From Spirochaetaceae bacterium (GTDB lineage: Bacteria; Spirochaetota; Spirochaetia; JABEVK01), in the NCBI GenBank assembly GCA_023265735.1, contig JAHFSN010000073.1:1-7973 (forward strand): a stretch of DNA of 7,973 nucleotides. Reading direction: 5' to 3'. The position numbers were made by a program, and so were the translations under genes. Of the stretch, positions 1 through 5,625 are shown piece after piece (within the stretch, counting starts at the first letter, position 1; every line of letters begins with the position of its first letter). Below the pieces are notes generated by a model. It saw only the letters and a program-made list of their open reading frames with translations. It searched no databases and was not told the DNA's origin.

Positions 1-594
1 CCGCAGGTTGATGAAGGCCAGGACCAGGAGCGTCACGAACCCGACTCCCACGGCTACGGGAGTCCACGCGTTCCAATGATCGAACACGGGCCGTCCCGCA
101 AAGACGGCCCGGGCGAGGACCGTTTGGGAGTCCCCTTCGAAGGCGATTACCAGGAGCGGAAGGTCCGAGACCGGGCCAAAGTGCACCTGGCCCCTGTCGT
201 CCTGGAGCAGCTTACCCCAGACCAGAAACTGGGTCCCTTCGGGCAGGGCCCCCAGAGAACCGGGCTCCACCCTCCGGGGAGGGTCGACCGAGGCGCCGAA
301 GGGTTCGGTGGGATCGTCGAGGAAATAGACGGGCACCCCTCGGAGGGACACGACAATGCTCACGCGGCTGTTGCCAATCCAGAGCCTGTCGTTGCCTTCG
401 AAGGCCTCGAGGGTGCCGGTCAGTCGGACGGGCTCGGAAGACGGCCCCTGCGCCGACGAGAAGTCGAGTTCCGGTGAGTCGAGGGCGCGAATGGCCGCCG
501 CCCGGAAAACTTTCCACGAGGTTTTCACCCTCCAAGCCCCGACCAGGGGGACCAGGGCGTAGAAGACGATGGCGGTGAGGAGGATGAGGATCAT
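1..594 (-). CDS. Partial two-TM membrane protein of unknown function (C-terminus outside window)
   Basis: The frame is open from an ATG at 594 down to base 1 with no stop, giving 198 visible residues. I do not recognise the family with confidence. The protein opens directly with a hydrophobic helix (residues 2-18, starting MILILLTAIVFYALVPLV), then a short basic stretch (R22, K24, K28, R32). About 140 residues of strand-rich, Gly/Pro/Val-containing sequence follow, with motifs such as RLWIGNSRV (70-78) and FLVWGKLL (123-130). A second hydrophobic helix spans about 179-196 (PVAVGVGFVTLLVLAF). This predicts two membrane segments with a folded domain between them; which side the domain faces is not clear. 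It starts 6 bases after the stop of the preceding gene and has no strong Shine-Dalgarno, so translation probably depends on coupling. Being cut by the window edge, its full length and any C-terminal domain are unknown. That the frame is a real gene is fairly sure; its function is not. Confidence 0.75.
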   Translation of the reverse strand, partial: MILILLTAIVFYALVPLVGAWRVKTSWKVFRAAAIRALDSPELDFSSAQGPSSEPVRLTGTLEAFEGNDRLWIGNSRVSIVVSLRGVPVYFLDDPTEPFGASVDPPRRVEPGSLGALPEGTQFLVWGKLLQDDRGQVHFGPVSDLPLLVIAFEGDSQTVLARAVFAGRPVFDHWNAWTPVAVGVGFVTLLVLAFINLR

Positions 595-600
595 GGACAA

Positions 601-975
601 CTATGCATGGAGACTGAAGACGAGACCCTTCACGGTCCCCCAGGATTGAAACGCCGAGGCTTCCTTCTGCATCTTGGCGGCTTCGGCCGATAGCTGTGCG
701 ATGGTCTGGTCGGGCTTCTCGAGGTCGACGTCGCGGCGGGTGAGCTTGGGGACTCCGGCCTGCTGATGGGCGTTGATCTGGGCCAAGAGGCTGTCGATGA
801 CCTTGAGCCGGTCCAGGCTCAGCCCTCCCTCGGAAGTGGCAACGCCCTGAACGTACTGGAACTGGGCGTAGAGCGACTGGCTGGCCTGGACGGGGACGCT
901 CACGCGTCCGCTGATAGGCAGGGAGTAGTAGGAATAACTGGTGACCAGACCAGGAGAAAAGGTCGTCGCGTTCAT
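601..975 (-). CDS. Conserved-looking 124-residue protein of unknown function
   Basis: This is a small soluble protein with no signal peptide, TM helix or metal motif. The N-terminus (1-25) is rich in Ser, Thr and Tyr. The middle (about 26-65) contains VPVQASQSLYAQFQYVQGV followed by a predicted helix LDRLKVIDSLLAQI. The C-terminal half is charged and helical (residues about 88-108, with K/E/Q/A). I half-remember similar 'PVSPSxxxYxxFxxVxGV ... KLKILDxLI' proteins in spirochaetes, but cannot name a family. The start at 975 was chosen over an in-frame ATG at 996 because AGGAGAGGAAAG sits just before it, with GAGG 7 bases from the ATG; the upstream ATG would put that ribosome site inside the coding sequence. 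It follows the DksA-family gene after an 81-base gap and precedes the two-TM gene by 6 bases, so it is probably co-transcribed with both. Confidence 0.75.
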   Translation of the reverse strand: MNATTFSPGLVTSYSYYSLPISGRVSVPVQASQSLYAQFQYVQGVATSEGGLSLDRLKVIDSLLAQINAHQQAGVPKLTRRDVDLEKPDQTIAQLSAEAAKMQKEASAFQSWGTVKGLVFSLHA

Positions 976-1056
976 GCTCTTTCCTCTCCTCTTCATTGTC
1001 GGAAGAACAGGAAAAAAGCTGAGTAGTTACGTGGGAGATCGGCGCGGGGCCTGTCG
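976..1056 (-). other. 81-base gap between the DksA-family gene and the 124-residue gene
   Basis: No convincing hairpin precedes the T-run (six T on the minus strand at 1017-1012), and no -35/-10 pair is evident. The gap is therefore read as an untranslated spacer within one transcript. A processing site or weak internal promoter cannot be excluded. Confidence 0.3.
983..990 (-). promoter_or_regulatory. Shine-Dalgarno deciding the start at 975
   Basis: On the minus strand the sequence reads AGGAGAGG, then AAAGAGC, then ATG at 975. The GAGG core is 7 bases from the start. This purine run lies between two in-frame ATGs (996 and 975) and supports the downstream one. Confidence 0.6.
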
Positions 1057-1419
1057 CTAGCGGTTGAGACGGTCCCTTTTGGCTTGGCAAGCCACGCAGA
1101 AGAGGGCGTAAGGAACGGCCTCCAGGCGGGGCAGAGGAATGGGCTGCCCGCAGTCCATGCACACTCCGTAGCGATTGTTTTCCATGCGGATGAGGGCGTT
1201 GTCGATGAGCTGCAGCTTTCGGGACTCCACCAGGTTCAGCGCCTCAAGGTTCTTCTTGTCCACGTCGTCAGAGGCGAGGTCGACGACATCCTTGGGATCG
1301 GAACCTTCGGCGATTTCCAGGAAGCCTTCCGAGTCGCTGGCCAGGTGACGAAGGAGCTCGTCGCGCTGACGCTGAAGCTCCGCCTTCATGGCCGCCACAA
1401 CCTGTTTGTCCAAGTTCAT
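1057..1419 (-). CDS. TraR/DksA-family zinc-finger transcription factor
   Basis: A 120-residue protein of the DksA/TraR family. These bind the RNA polymerase secondary channel and adjust promoter open-complex stability, often together with ppGpp. An N-terminal coiled-coil (about 5-82) carries the tip motif D44-x-x-D47-x-A49, which matches the functionally critical DxxDxA of E. coli DksA. A C4 zinc finger follows, with C87, C90, C108 and C111 (CMDC ... CVAC), then a short basic tail. At 120 residues it is shorter than E. coli DksA (151), mainly at the N-terminus. GGAGG lies only one base before the ATG, closer than usual, but no better start is visible. It is the first gene of a probable minus-strand unit with the two unrecognised genes behind it, and diverges from infA. 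Family assignment is secure; whether it acts with ppGpp as a true DksA or as a TraR-like paralogue is inference, although the conserved tip favours the former. Confidence 0.93.
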   Translation of the reverse strand: MNLDKQVVAAMKAELQRQRDELLRHLASDSEGFLEIAEGSDPKDVVDLASDDVDKKNLEALNLVESRKLQLIDNALIRMENNRYGVCMDCGQPIPLPRLEAVPYALFCVACQAKRDRLNR

Positions 1420-1446
1420 GCCTCCAAGAACGGGGAAACCCCAGAA

Positions 1447-1474
1447 ATTTGAGCGTATTTCCGGAAAAAGTCAA
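1447..1474 (-). promoter_or_regulatory. Putative sigma-70-type promoter for the DksA-family gene
   Basis: On the minus strand TTGACT (1474-1469) is followed after 16 bases by TCAAAT (1452-1447), which matches TATAAT at four of six positions. The predicted transcription start near 1440 would give a leader of roughly 20 bases. The spacer contains a perfect 10-base palindrome (1458-1467). Confidence 0.4.
1458..1467. repeat. Perfect 10-base palindrome TTTCCGGAAA in the divergent promoter region
   Basis: TTTCCGGAAA is its own reverse complement. It lies between the -35 and -10 elements proposed for the DksA-family gene and about 25 bases from the infA -35, so it could be an operator. A 10-base palindrome can also arise by chance. 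Confidence 0.35.
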
Positions 1475-1491
1475 TCGTGGAATCCGTTGAG

Positions 1492-1520
1492 TTGACAAGG
1501 GGTGTCTGAGTCCCTAAACT
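1492..1520 (+). promoter_or_regulatory. Putative infA promoter, very close to the start codon
   Basis: A consensus -35 TTGACA (1492-1497) is followed after exactly 17 bases by TAAACT (1515-1520), a four-of-six match to TATAAT. Transcription should start around 1526-1528, essentially at the two candidate infA ATGs (1524 and 1530). This implies a leaderless or nearly leaderless mRNA. No Shine-Dalgarno is present at a usable distance from either ATG; the nearest purine run, AAGGGG (1498-1503), is about 20 bases from 1524 and lies inside the promoter spacer. Confidence 0.6.
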
Positions 1521-1529
1521 CTTATGCCT

Positions 1530-1751
1530 ATGGCAGACAAAGAAGAAACGATAGAAGTGGAAGGCGTAGTCCGCGAATCCCTCCCGAATACGATGTTCCG
1601 GGTGGAGATTCAGAATGGACACGTGATCTTGGCCCACCTATCAGGTAAGATGCGCAAGAACTACATCCGCATCGTCCCCGGCGACCGGGTCAAGGTGGAG
1701 CTCTCCCCCTACGATCTGACCAGGGGAAGGATCATTTTCCGCGAGCGCTAG
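1530..1751 (+). CDS. infA: Translation initiation factor IF-1
   Basis: IF-1 is a single OB-fold (S1-like) protein that binds the 30S A site and works with IF-2 and IF-3 during translation initiation. The sequence is close to the family standard over its whole length, including LPNTMFRVE (18-26), HLSGKMRKNYIR (36-47), GDRVKVELSPYDL (51-63) and the terminal GRIIFRER. Starting at ATG 1530 (MADKEET) gives 73 residues, which matches the usual 71-73 and the common MA(K/D) start. An in-frame ATG at 1524 would add only Met-Pro. The 1530 start also suits the predicted transcription start near 1527. The gene stands alone on the plus strand, divergent from the DksA-family gene. Its last 20 bases overlap the 3' end of the convergent Smr gene. 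Identity is essentially certain; only the choice between the two starts is open. Confidence 0.97.
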   Translation: MADKEETIEVEGVVRESLPNTMFRVEIQNGHVILAHLSGKMRKNYIRIVPGDRVKVELSPYDLTRGRIIFRER

Positions 1752-2127
1752 GCCCCCGGAGCCACACCCAGCTCGCGCCCCCTCCCCCGTCCCCTTTTTC
1801 CGCCTGGCCCCACGACGCCACGTGGCGGTCCTTCCTCAGGATTCCCCGCACCATATCCCGCAAAACTCCTCGTTGGTCTTCGGAATGCCGGCCTTGGCCG
1901 TGGATGATCAGGACCTTGGCGAGTCCCCGTCTCCAGCCGTCCCCCAGGAACTGCCGCACGGCATCCTCGGCATCCCGAGAACTCAACCCGTGCAGATCGA
2001 GCCGGGCGTCGACGGGGGCGGATTCCATCTGCCGCCGAGGCGGCACGTTCTCGGGTTCCTTCGAATCGGATGGCCCGATACCCTTGTTGTGGTGCTCCCA
2101 CGAGTCAAGGATCCTGGCGAAATCCAT
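1732..2127 (-). CDS. Stand-alone Smr-domain protein (MutS2 C-terminal-type nuclease domain)
   Basis: A 131-residue protein made of a variable N-terminal stretch (1-40) and a complete Smr domain (about 41-125). The diagnostic motifs are LDLHG at 43-47 (the LDxH motif), IIHGQG at 74-79 (the HGxG motif), GVLRDMV at 87-93, and a glycine-rich GDGGGGA at 112-118 leading into the last strand. Smr domains of MutS2 and of small stand-alone proteins have DNA nicking or RNA endonuclease activity, and both catalytic motifs are intact here. The ATG at 2127 shares one base with the batD stop (TGATG), so it is coupled to the Bat operon and is its last gene in view. No strong Shine-Dalgarno is visible (only GGGA about 9 bases upstream), which fits translation by reinitiation. 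The 3' end overlaps infA by 20 bases tail to tail. The biological substrate is unknown. Confidence 0.9.
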   Translation of the reverse strand: MDFARILDSWEHHNKGIGPSDSKEPENVPPRRQMESAPVDARLDLHGLSSRDAEDAVRQFLGDGWRRGLAKVLIIHGQGRHSEDQRGVLRDMVRGILRKDRHVASWGQAEKGDGGGGASWVWLRGPSARGK

Positions 2128-4112
2128 CACGGATTCCCGGGCACGGCCATCAGGCCCGAGGTGTCCACCCAGCCCTCCAGACCGTAGCCGGTTTGGACCA
2201 GCACCCACCGGTCCGTAGCCCCCTGCACCCGGACGACGGTCCCGGCCTTGAGGGTCATCCAGCTTTCGGCCAGGGTACCGGGAACCTTGTGAATCGGGGT
2301 GTCCGAGAGTCCGACGACGGCGTCGGCCTCGAGCCGCGACGTCGTCGCCCCTATGGTGAAGATGCCCAGACCCGCCGTGGCGAGAATCGCGAGCGACACG
2401 GGAAGCAGCCAGACAGTCGACCCCGAGATGCGCTGAAGTCCCCAGAAGAGGAACGCCAAATTGACGGCCGAACAGAGAAAGACGAACATCCAGTTGGTGG
2501 GAAGTCCCGTCCACGAGGGCAACTGATCGGGGAGAAGCTCCTTCTCCTCGAGGACGCCCAGGGCCTTGATGGGCTGGTCCCCCTGGAACCCCGCCCACAC
2601 GGCCATCCGAAACGCATGGACGGCTTCCGCGGTGCGTCCGGCCTCCTGGCACGCCAGGGCCTTGTTGTACCAGATGCCAGGTTCGTCCTGGTGCTTGGCT
2701 GCCAAGGCTTTCCACAGGTCGGGGGCGTCGGCTCCGCCTCGCAGGGCCTCCTGGAACCCGGCGGGGGGCGGTTCTGCGGCCGAAAGGAAGAGTCCGCCGG
2801 CCAGGACGAGGACGAGCAGGCCCCGTTTCTTTCCCCGGAACAGGAAGGTCAACACCAGGAAGGCGGGACCCGGAAGAAAGAGCAGGAGGCTCTCCCAGCT
2901 GCGGGTCAACGCCCACGGCCGGACGGCCACCACTTGGTCCCAGGTCAGAGGCTGGATCTTAGGGGTCGTCGACTCGCCTGTGGCGGCGGGGACCGCCAGG
3001 TTCACGGTCAGAATGCGGTCGTCCCAGGTGTTCACCTTGCCCGTGGAGGGTTGAAACACCTGAAAACCGGGGAGCGCAAGGGTTACGGGTTGGGCCTTGT
3101 CGGAAGCGAAGCGCCAGGTGACGACGAGGCTCCCCTCGTAGCCCGACGCCCCGGCGCGGTACTGGTTTCCCTCTTGCCGTGAAACGAGGGTGAGGGGGGC
3201 GGCCGTCACCTGGGGAAGGACCAGGTAGGGGAAGTTGCCCCGGCCCCTGACCTCTTGGGTGACCACGAGCTGCCCCTTCTGCGCCGCGGTTCCGGCCTTG
3301 GCGTCGATGGAGTACGAGAAATCTCCCACAGCCCGGCTGGGTCCCGCGTCGGCAGGCAGCGGCTGAACGTCGAGGGTCAGGGGCGCCACGTTCCTCGCCA
3401 ATCCCGTGACAGTGGCCCTCACGGTGGGCAGGGTGAGGGGCCCGGCCCGGGTAGGCAGGATGATCCAGCTTCCCCAGGGCAGGTTCATCAACCGGTCCTC
3501 CCCCACGCTGTTGATCTCGATCTCACCCAGACCCACGGCCCGTTCCAGGAGGGAACCGGGGGGCGCGACCAGGCCCAGATCGGGGGGTTGGGCCAGGGTA
3601 TCAAGGTTGCGGGCCTGCAGGATCAGCGGGATGGCCTGCCCGACGTAGAAGGGGCCCTGGGGTTTCACCCAGGTGACATCCACGGGGAAACGCCGCTTGG
3701 CTTCGTCGGCCGCCAGGAGATAGAGAGTGACGGGGGCCAAGGTCTGGACGCTCTGCCCTGCCCGGACCTCAAAGGGTCCCACCTCTACGATGCCGGGCTG
3801 CTGGGCCCTGAACCCCAAACTGACCTTCGTGGCCCGGCTCAGCTTGCCCGGGGTCTTCTCCCAGGAGGTCTCCCGGATGTAGGGCCCCTCGGAAAGAACC
3901 ACCGCGGAAGGAAGGCTGGGGACGGGAACCCGCACCGAGAGGGACTCGGGGGTGTCGACCAAGATGTCGAGGGTCCAGCGGCTGCCGACCACGTATCTGT
4001 CGGTATTGAGGACGACCCGGGCGTCGGGAGCGGGGGCCCCGAACGCCGGGGCGAGCATCACCAGTCCGAAGAGGACGAGGCCGCGGAATCGGGCCGGTTG
4101 TTGGCTTTCCAT
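2127..4112 (-). CDS. batD: BatD protein fused to a BatE-like TPR/TM/SH3 module
   Basis: A 661-residue envelope protein. Residues 1-25 form a signal sequence (basic start, then GLVLFGLVMLAPAFG). Residues about 30-400 are the strand-rich BatD region, with repeated Ig-like units, the motif FYVGQAIPLIL (155-165) and GNFPYLVLPQV (292-302). A TM helix follows at about 408-425. BatD proteins normally end soon after this. Here the chain continues with KKR plus a second hydrophobic stretch (428-446, GLLVLVLAGGLFLSAA) that looks like an old signal peptide. Then come TPR-like helices (about 452-525, with WYNKALACQEAGRTAEAVHAF), two TM helices (about 541-560 and 567-588), and an SH3-like domain (about 597-655, ending GLEGWVDTSGL). 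This second half has the architecture of BatE. The start at 4112 is preceded by GGAGGG at 6 bases; an in-frame ATG at 4235 is inside the TPR gene and lacks a signal peptide. The role is presumed to be an envelope scaffold for the VWA proteins. Confidence 0.88.
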   Translation of the reverse strand: MESQQPARFRGLVLFGLVMLAPAFGAPAPDARVVLNTDRYVVGSRWTLDILVDTPESLSVRVPVPSLPSAVVLSEGPYIRETSWEKTPGKLSRATKVSLGFRAQQPGIVEVGPFEVRAGQSVQTLAPVTLYLLAADEAKRRFPVDVTWVKPQGPFYVGQAIPLILQARNLDTLAQPPDLGLVAPPGSLLERAVGLGEIEINSVGEDRLMNLPWGSWIILPTRAGPLTLPTVRATVTGLARNVAPLTLDVQPLPADAGPSRAVGDFSYSIDAKAGTAAQKGQLVVTQEVRGRGNFPYLVLPQVTAAPLTLVSRQEGNQYRAGASGYEGSLVVTWRFASDKAQPVTLALPGFQVFQPSTGKVNTWDDRILTVNLAVPAATGESTTPKIQPLTWDQVVAVRPWALTRSWESLLLFLPGPAFLVLTFLFRGKKRGLLVLVLAGGLFLSAAEPPPAGFQEALRGGADAPDLWKALAAKHQDEPGIWYNKALACQEAGRTAEAVHAFRMAVWAGFQGDQPIKALGVLEEKELLPDQLPSWTGLPTNWMFVFLCSAVNLAFLFWGLQRISGSTVWLLPVSLAILATAGLGIFTIGATTSRLEADAVVGLSDTPIHKVPGTLAESWMTLKAGTVVRVQGATDRWVLVQTGYGLEGWVDTSGLMAVPGNP

Positions 4113-4639
4113 CGGGTTCCCTCCAGTCGGTTGATGTAGTCGAGAAGAGCCTTCTGGGTCTCCCCGGGGTCGGTCTTGTCGACCCTCGTCCGGGCCGGCA
4201 GGGCCGACCCGAAGCTCTGGGTCTTGAGAAGGCAAATCTCGAGGTTTCGTTTGGCGTCGAGACTTCCCGGCCTCAGCGTGAGGGCCGTCCGGAAGGCCTG
4301 GAAGGCCTCGTCGTACTGCCCCCTCTGGTAGAGAAGATAGCCCTTGTTGAAGGCCAGGCGGAAGGCCAGTTCCTCGTCGGCCGGACGGCCGATTCGGTTC
4401 CAGACGGCTAAGGCGGCGTTGGTCTCCCCCAGGGCGTTATACACATTACCGAGGTTGTAGTTGATGACTTCCGAGGCGGCCCCGGCGTCCCGGGCACTCA
4501 AATAGCTCAGGTTGGCCCGCTGGAAATCCCCGCGCTGGAAGGCGTTATTGCCCTGGATCACCAGCCAGCCCGCATTCCAATCGGTGCACGAAACCAAGAG
4601 GCTCGTCCCCAGCAGCAAGAGCAAGGTGCGGCGTCCCAT
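4058..4639 (-). CDS. batC: TPR lipoprotein of the BatC type
   Basis: A 193-residue protein with a lipoprotein signal: MGRR, a run of leucines, and the lipobox LVSC with C18 as the lipidated residue. It should therefore be anchored on the outer face of a membrane. After it come three or so tetratricopeptide-like helical pairs (about 28-130), with clear TPR spacing in QGNNAFQRGDFQRA, YNLGNVYNALGETNAAL and NKGYLLYQRGQYDEAF. A region follows (about 135-193) that ends in a Ser-rich tail and the final Asp-Trp; from memory, other Bat-operon TPR proteins also end in Asp-Trp. TPRs bind protein partners, presumably the VWA domains of BatA and BatB. The ATG shares a base with the batB stop (TGATG), with GGGGAG 6 bases upstream (4646-4651). 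Its last 17 codons plus stop overlap the batD signal-peptide codons by 55 bases. The family call rests on TPRs, lipobox and gene position. Confidence 0.85.
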   Translation of the reverse strand: MGRRTLLLLLGTSLLVSCTDWNAGWLVIQGNNAFQRGDFQRANLSYLSARDAGAASEVINYNLGNVYNALGETNAALAVWNRIGRPADEELAFRLAFNKGYLLYQRGQYDEAFQAFRTALTLRPGSLDAKRNLEICLLKTQSFGSALPARTRVDKTDPGETQKALLDYINRLEGTRWKANNRPDSAASSSSDW

Positions 4640-5625
4640 CAGAAGCTCCCCCGCCAGGGAAGGATGCGGACCAAGAGAAAGCCTGTGAGGGTCACCAGGG
4701 CCAAGAAGAGGAAGAAGCGGTACTGCGGAACGCTCTCCAGGCCGACCCCTCCCCGGGCTCCCGGATTCCCGAGGGTCGAGAGCTGGTCTTGCAGCTGGCG
4801 CTGCCCGGCCCGGTCTGAACCGAGGAAGAACTTCCCACCGGTTTCCTGGGCCAGCATCGCCAGAGTTCCGTCCACGCGCTTGGTTACCACCGGGAACCCG
4901 AAGTCATCCTTGAGAACCCCCTCCTTGTCGGGGATCCGTCCGCCTTCCAGGGTACCGAAACCCACGGTGAACACCTCGATGCCCTGGGCCTCCGCCTTGC
5001 GGGCGCTGGCAAGGGCGTTCCCGTCCCGGGCCTCCCCGTCGGAGAGGAAGACCACGACCCGATGGTGGAGGGCCGAGTACCCCACCGTGCGCAGGGCCTC
5101 GTCGAGGCCCACCGCCAGGTTCGACCCCGAGGCCGTCACCAGGGTGGGACTCAATTCATCCACCCAGCGCGTCAAGACGTCGCGGTCCGGCGTCAGGGGC
5201 GTCAGGGTCTCCGCAATCCCCTCGAAGGCCACCAGGGAAAACCTCGCGCTGGGAAACGAAGACAGGAGAGTCCTCACGAGTTCCTTGGCCTGGTCGAGCC
5301 GGGTGGGCAGCACATCGTTTGACGTCATGCTGCGGGACACGTCGACGGCCACGGCGATGTCGAGGCCGTCCTGGGGTTCCTCCACGGGGGCCCGGCCCCA
5401 GGACGGCCCGGCCCAAGCGGTGATCAGCATGAGAAATGTGGCCACCAGCAGCAGGGCCGAAAAGAAGCCCTTGATGACGTACACCGCGTGGAGACGCCGT
5501 CCCCGCCATTCGCCCCCAATCTTCAGGAGCTCGTCCTTGCCCTGAAGGTAGGAACGGTAGAGGAGAAACCCCGCTGGGATGAGGAGGAGAAGCACCCAGA
5601 AGACCTCGGCGTTGCTGAAGCTCAC
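4639..5625 (-). CDS. batB: BatB, membrane-anchored VWA-domain protein
   Basis: A 328-residue protein with the standard BatB layout. There is an N-terminal TM helix (about 7-23), a second TM helix (about 52-72), a von Willebrand factor A domain (about 86-290), and a C-terminal TM helix (about 302-322, YRFFLFLALVTLTGFLLV). The metal-ion-dependent adhesion site has D95-x-S97-x-S99 (DVSRSM) and D196 (SDGEA). The usual Thr of the second MIDAS loop is Ser (S168 in SGSNL). VWA proteins of this class are thought to work with a MoxR AAA+ ATPase in envelope stress tolerance or complex maturation. The start is GTG at 5625, overlapping the batA stop by 4 bases (GTGA), with AAGGAG 5 bases upstream (5631-5636), an excellent ribosome site. 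The adjacent batA gene encodes the paralogue. Confidence 0.95.
   Translation of the reverse strand: MSFSNAEVFWVLLLLIPAGFLLYRSYLQGKDELLKIGGEWRGRRLHAVYVIKGFFSALLLVATFLMLITAWAGPSWGRAPVEEPQDGLDIAVAVDVSRSMTSNDVLPTRLDQAKELVRTLLSSFPSARFSLVAFEGIAETLTPLTPDRDVLTRWVDELSPTLVTASGSNLAVGLDEALRTVGYSALHHRVVVFLSDGEARDGNALASARKAEAQGIEVFTVGFGTLEGGRIPDKEGVLKDDFGFPVVTKRVDGTLAMLAQETGGKFFLGSDRAGQRQLQDQLSTLGNPGARGGVGLESVPQYRFFLFLALVTLTGFLLVRILPWRGSF

Noticed and set aside
1010..1056. Possible intrinsic terminator after the DksA-family gene (six T run)
   Set aside because: No stem of useful length precedes the T-run; only a 3-base GGC/GCC pairing is visible.
212..1162. A 316-codon open frame on the minus strand spanning three genes
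   Set aside because: It crosses the DksA-family gene, the 124-residue gene and the two-TM gene out of frame, is Arg/Pro/Gly-rich and has no ribosome site; a shadow of GC-rich codons.
1732..2916. Reading the Smr frame as a 394-residue protein from an ATG at 2916
   Set aside because: The added N-terminal part is a Gly/Arg/Pro-rich out-of-frame reading of batD. The Smr protein starts naturally at 2127 at the batD stop.
2070..3182. A 370-codon plus-strand open frame opposite batD
   Set aside because: Its composition is Gly/Arg/Pro/Gln-rich with no domain signal, and the minus frame encodes a clear BatD/BatE protein.
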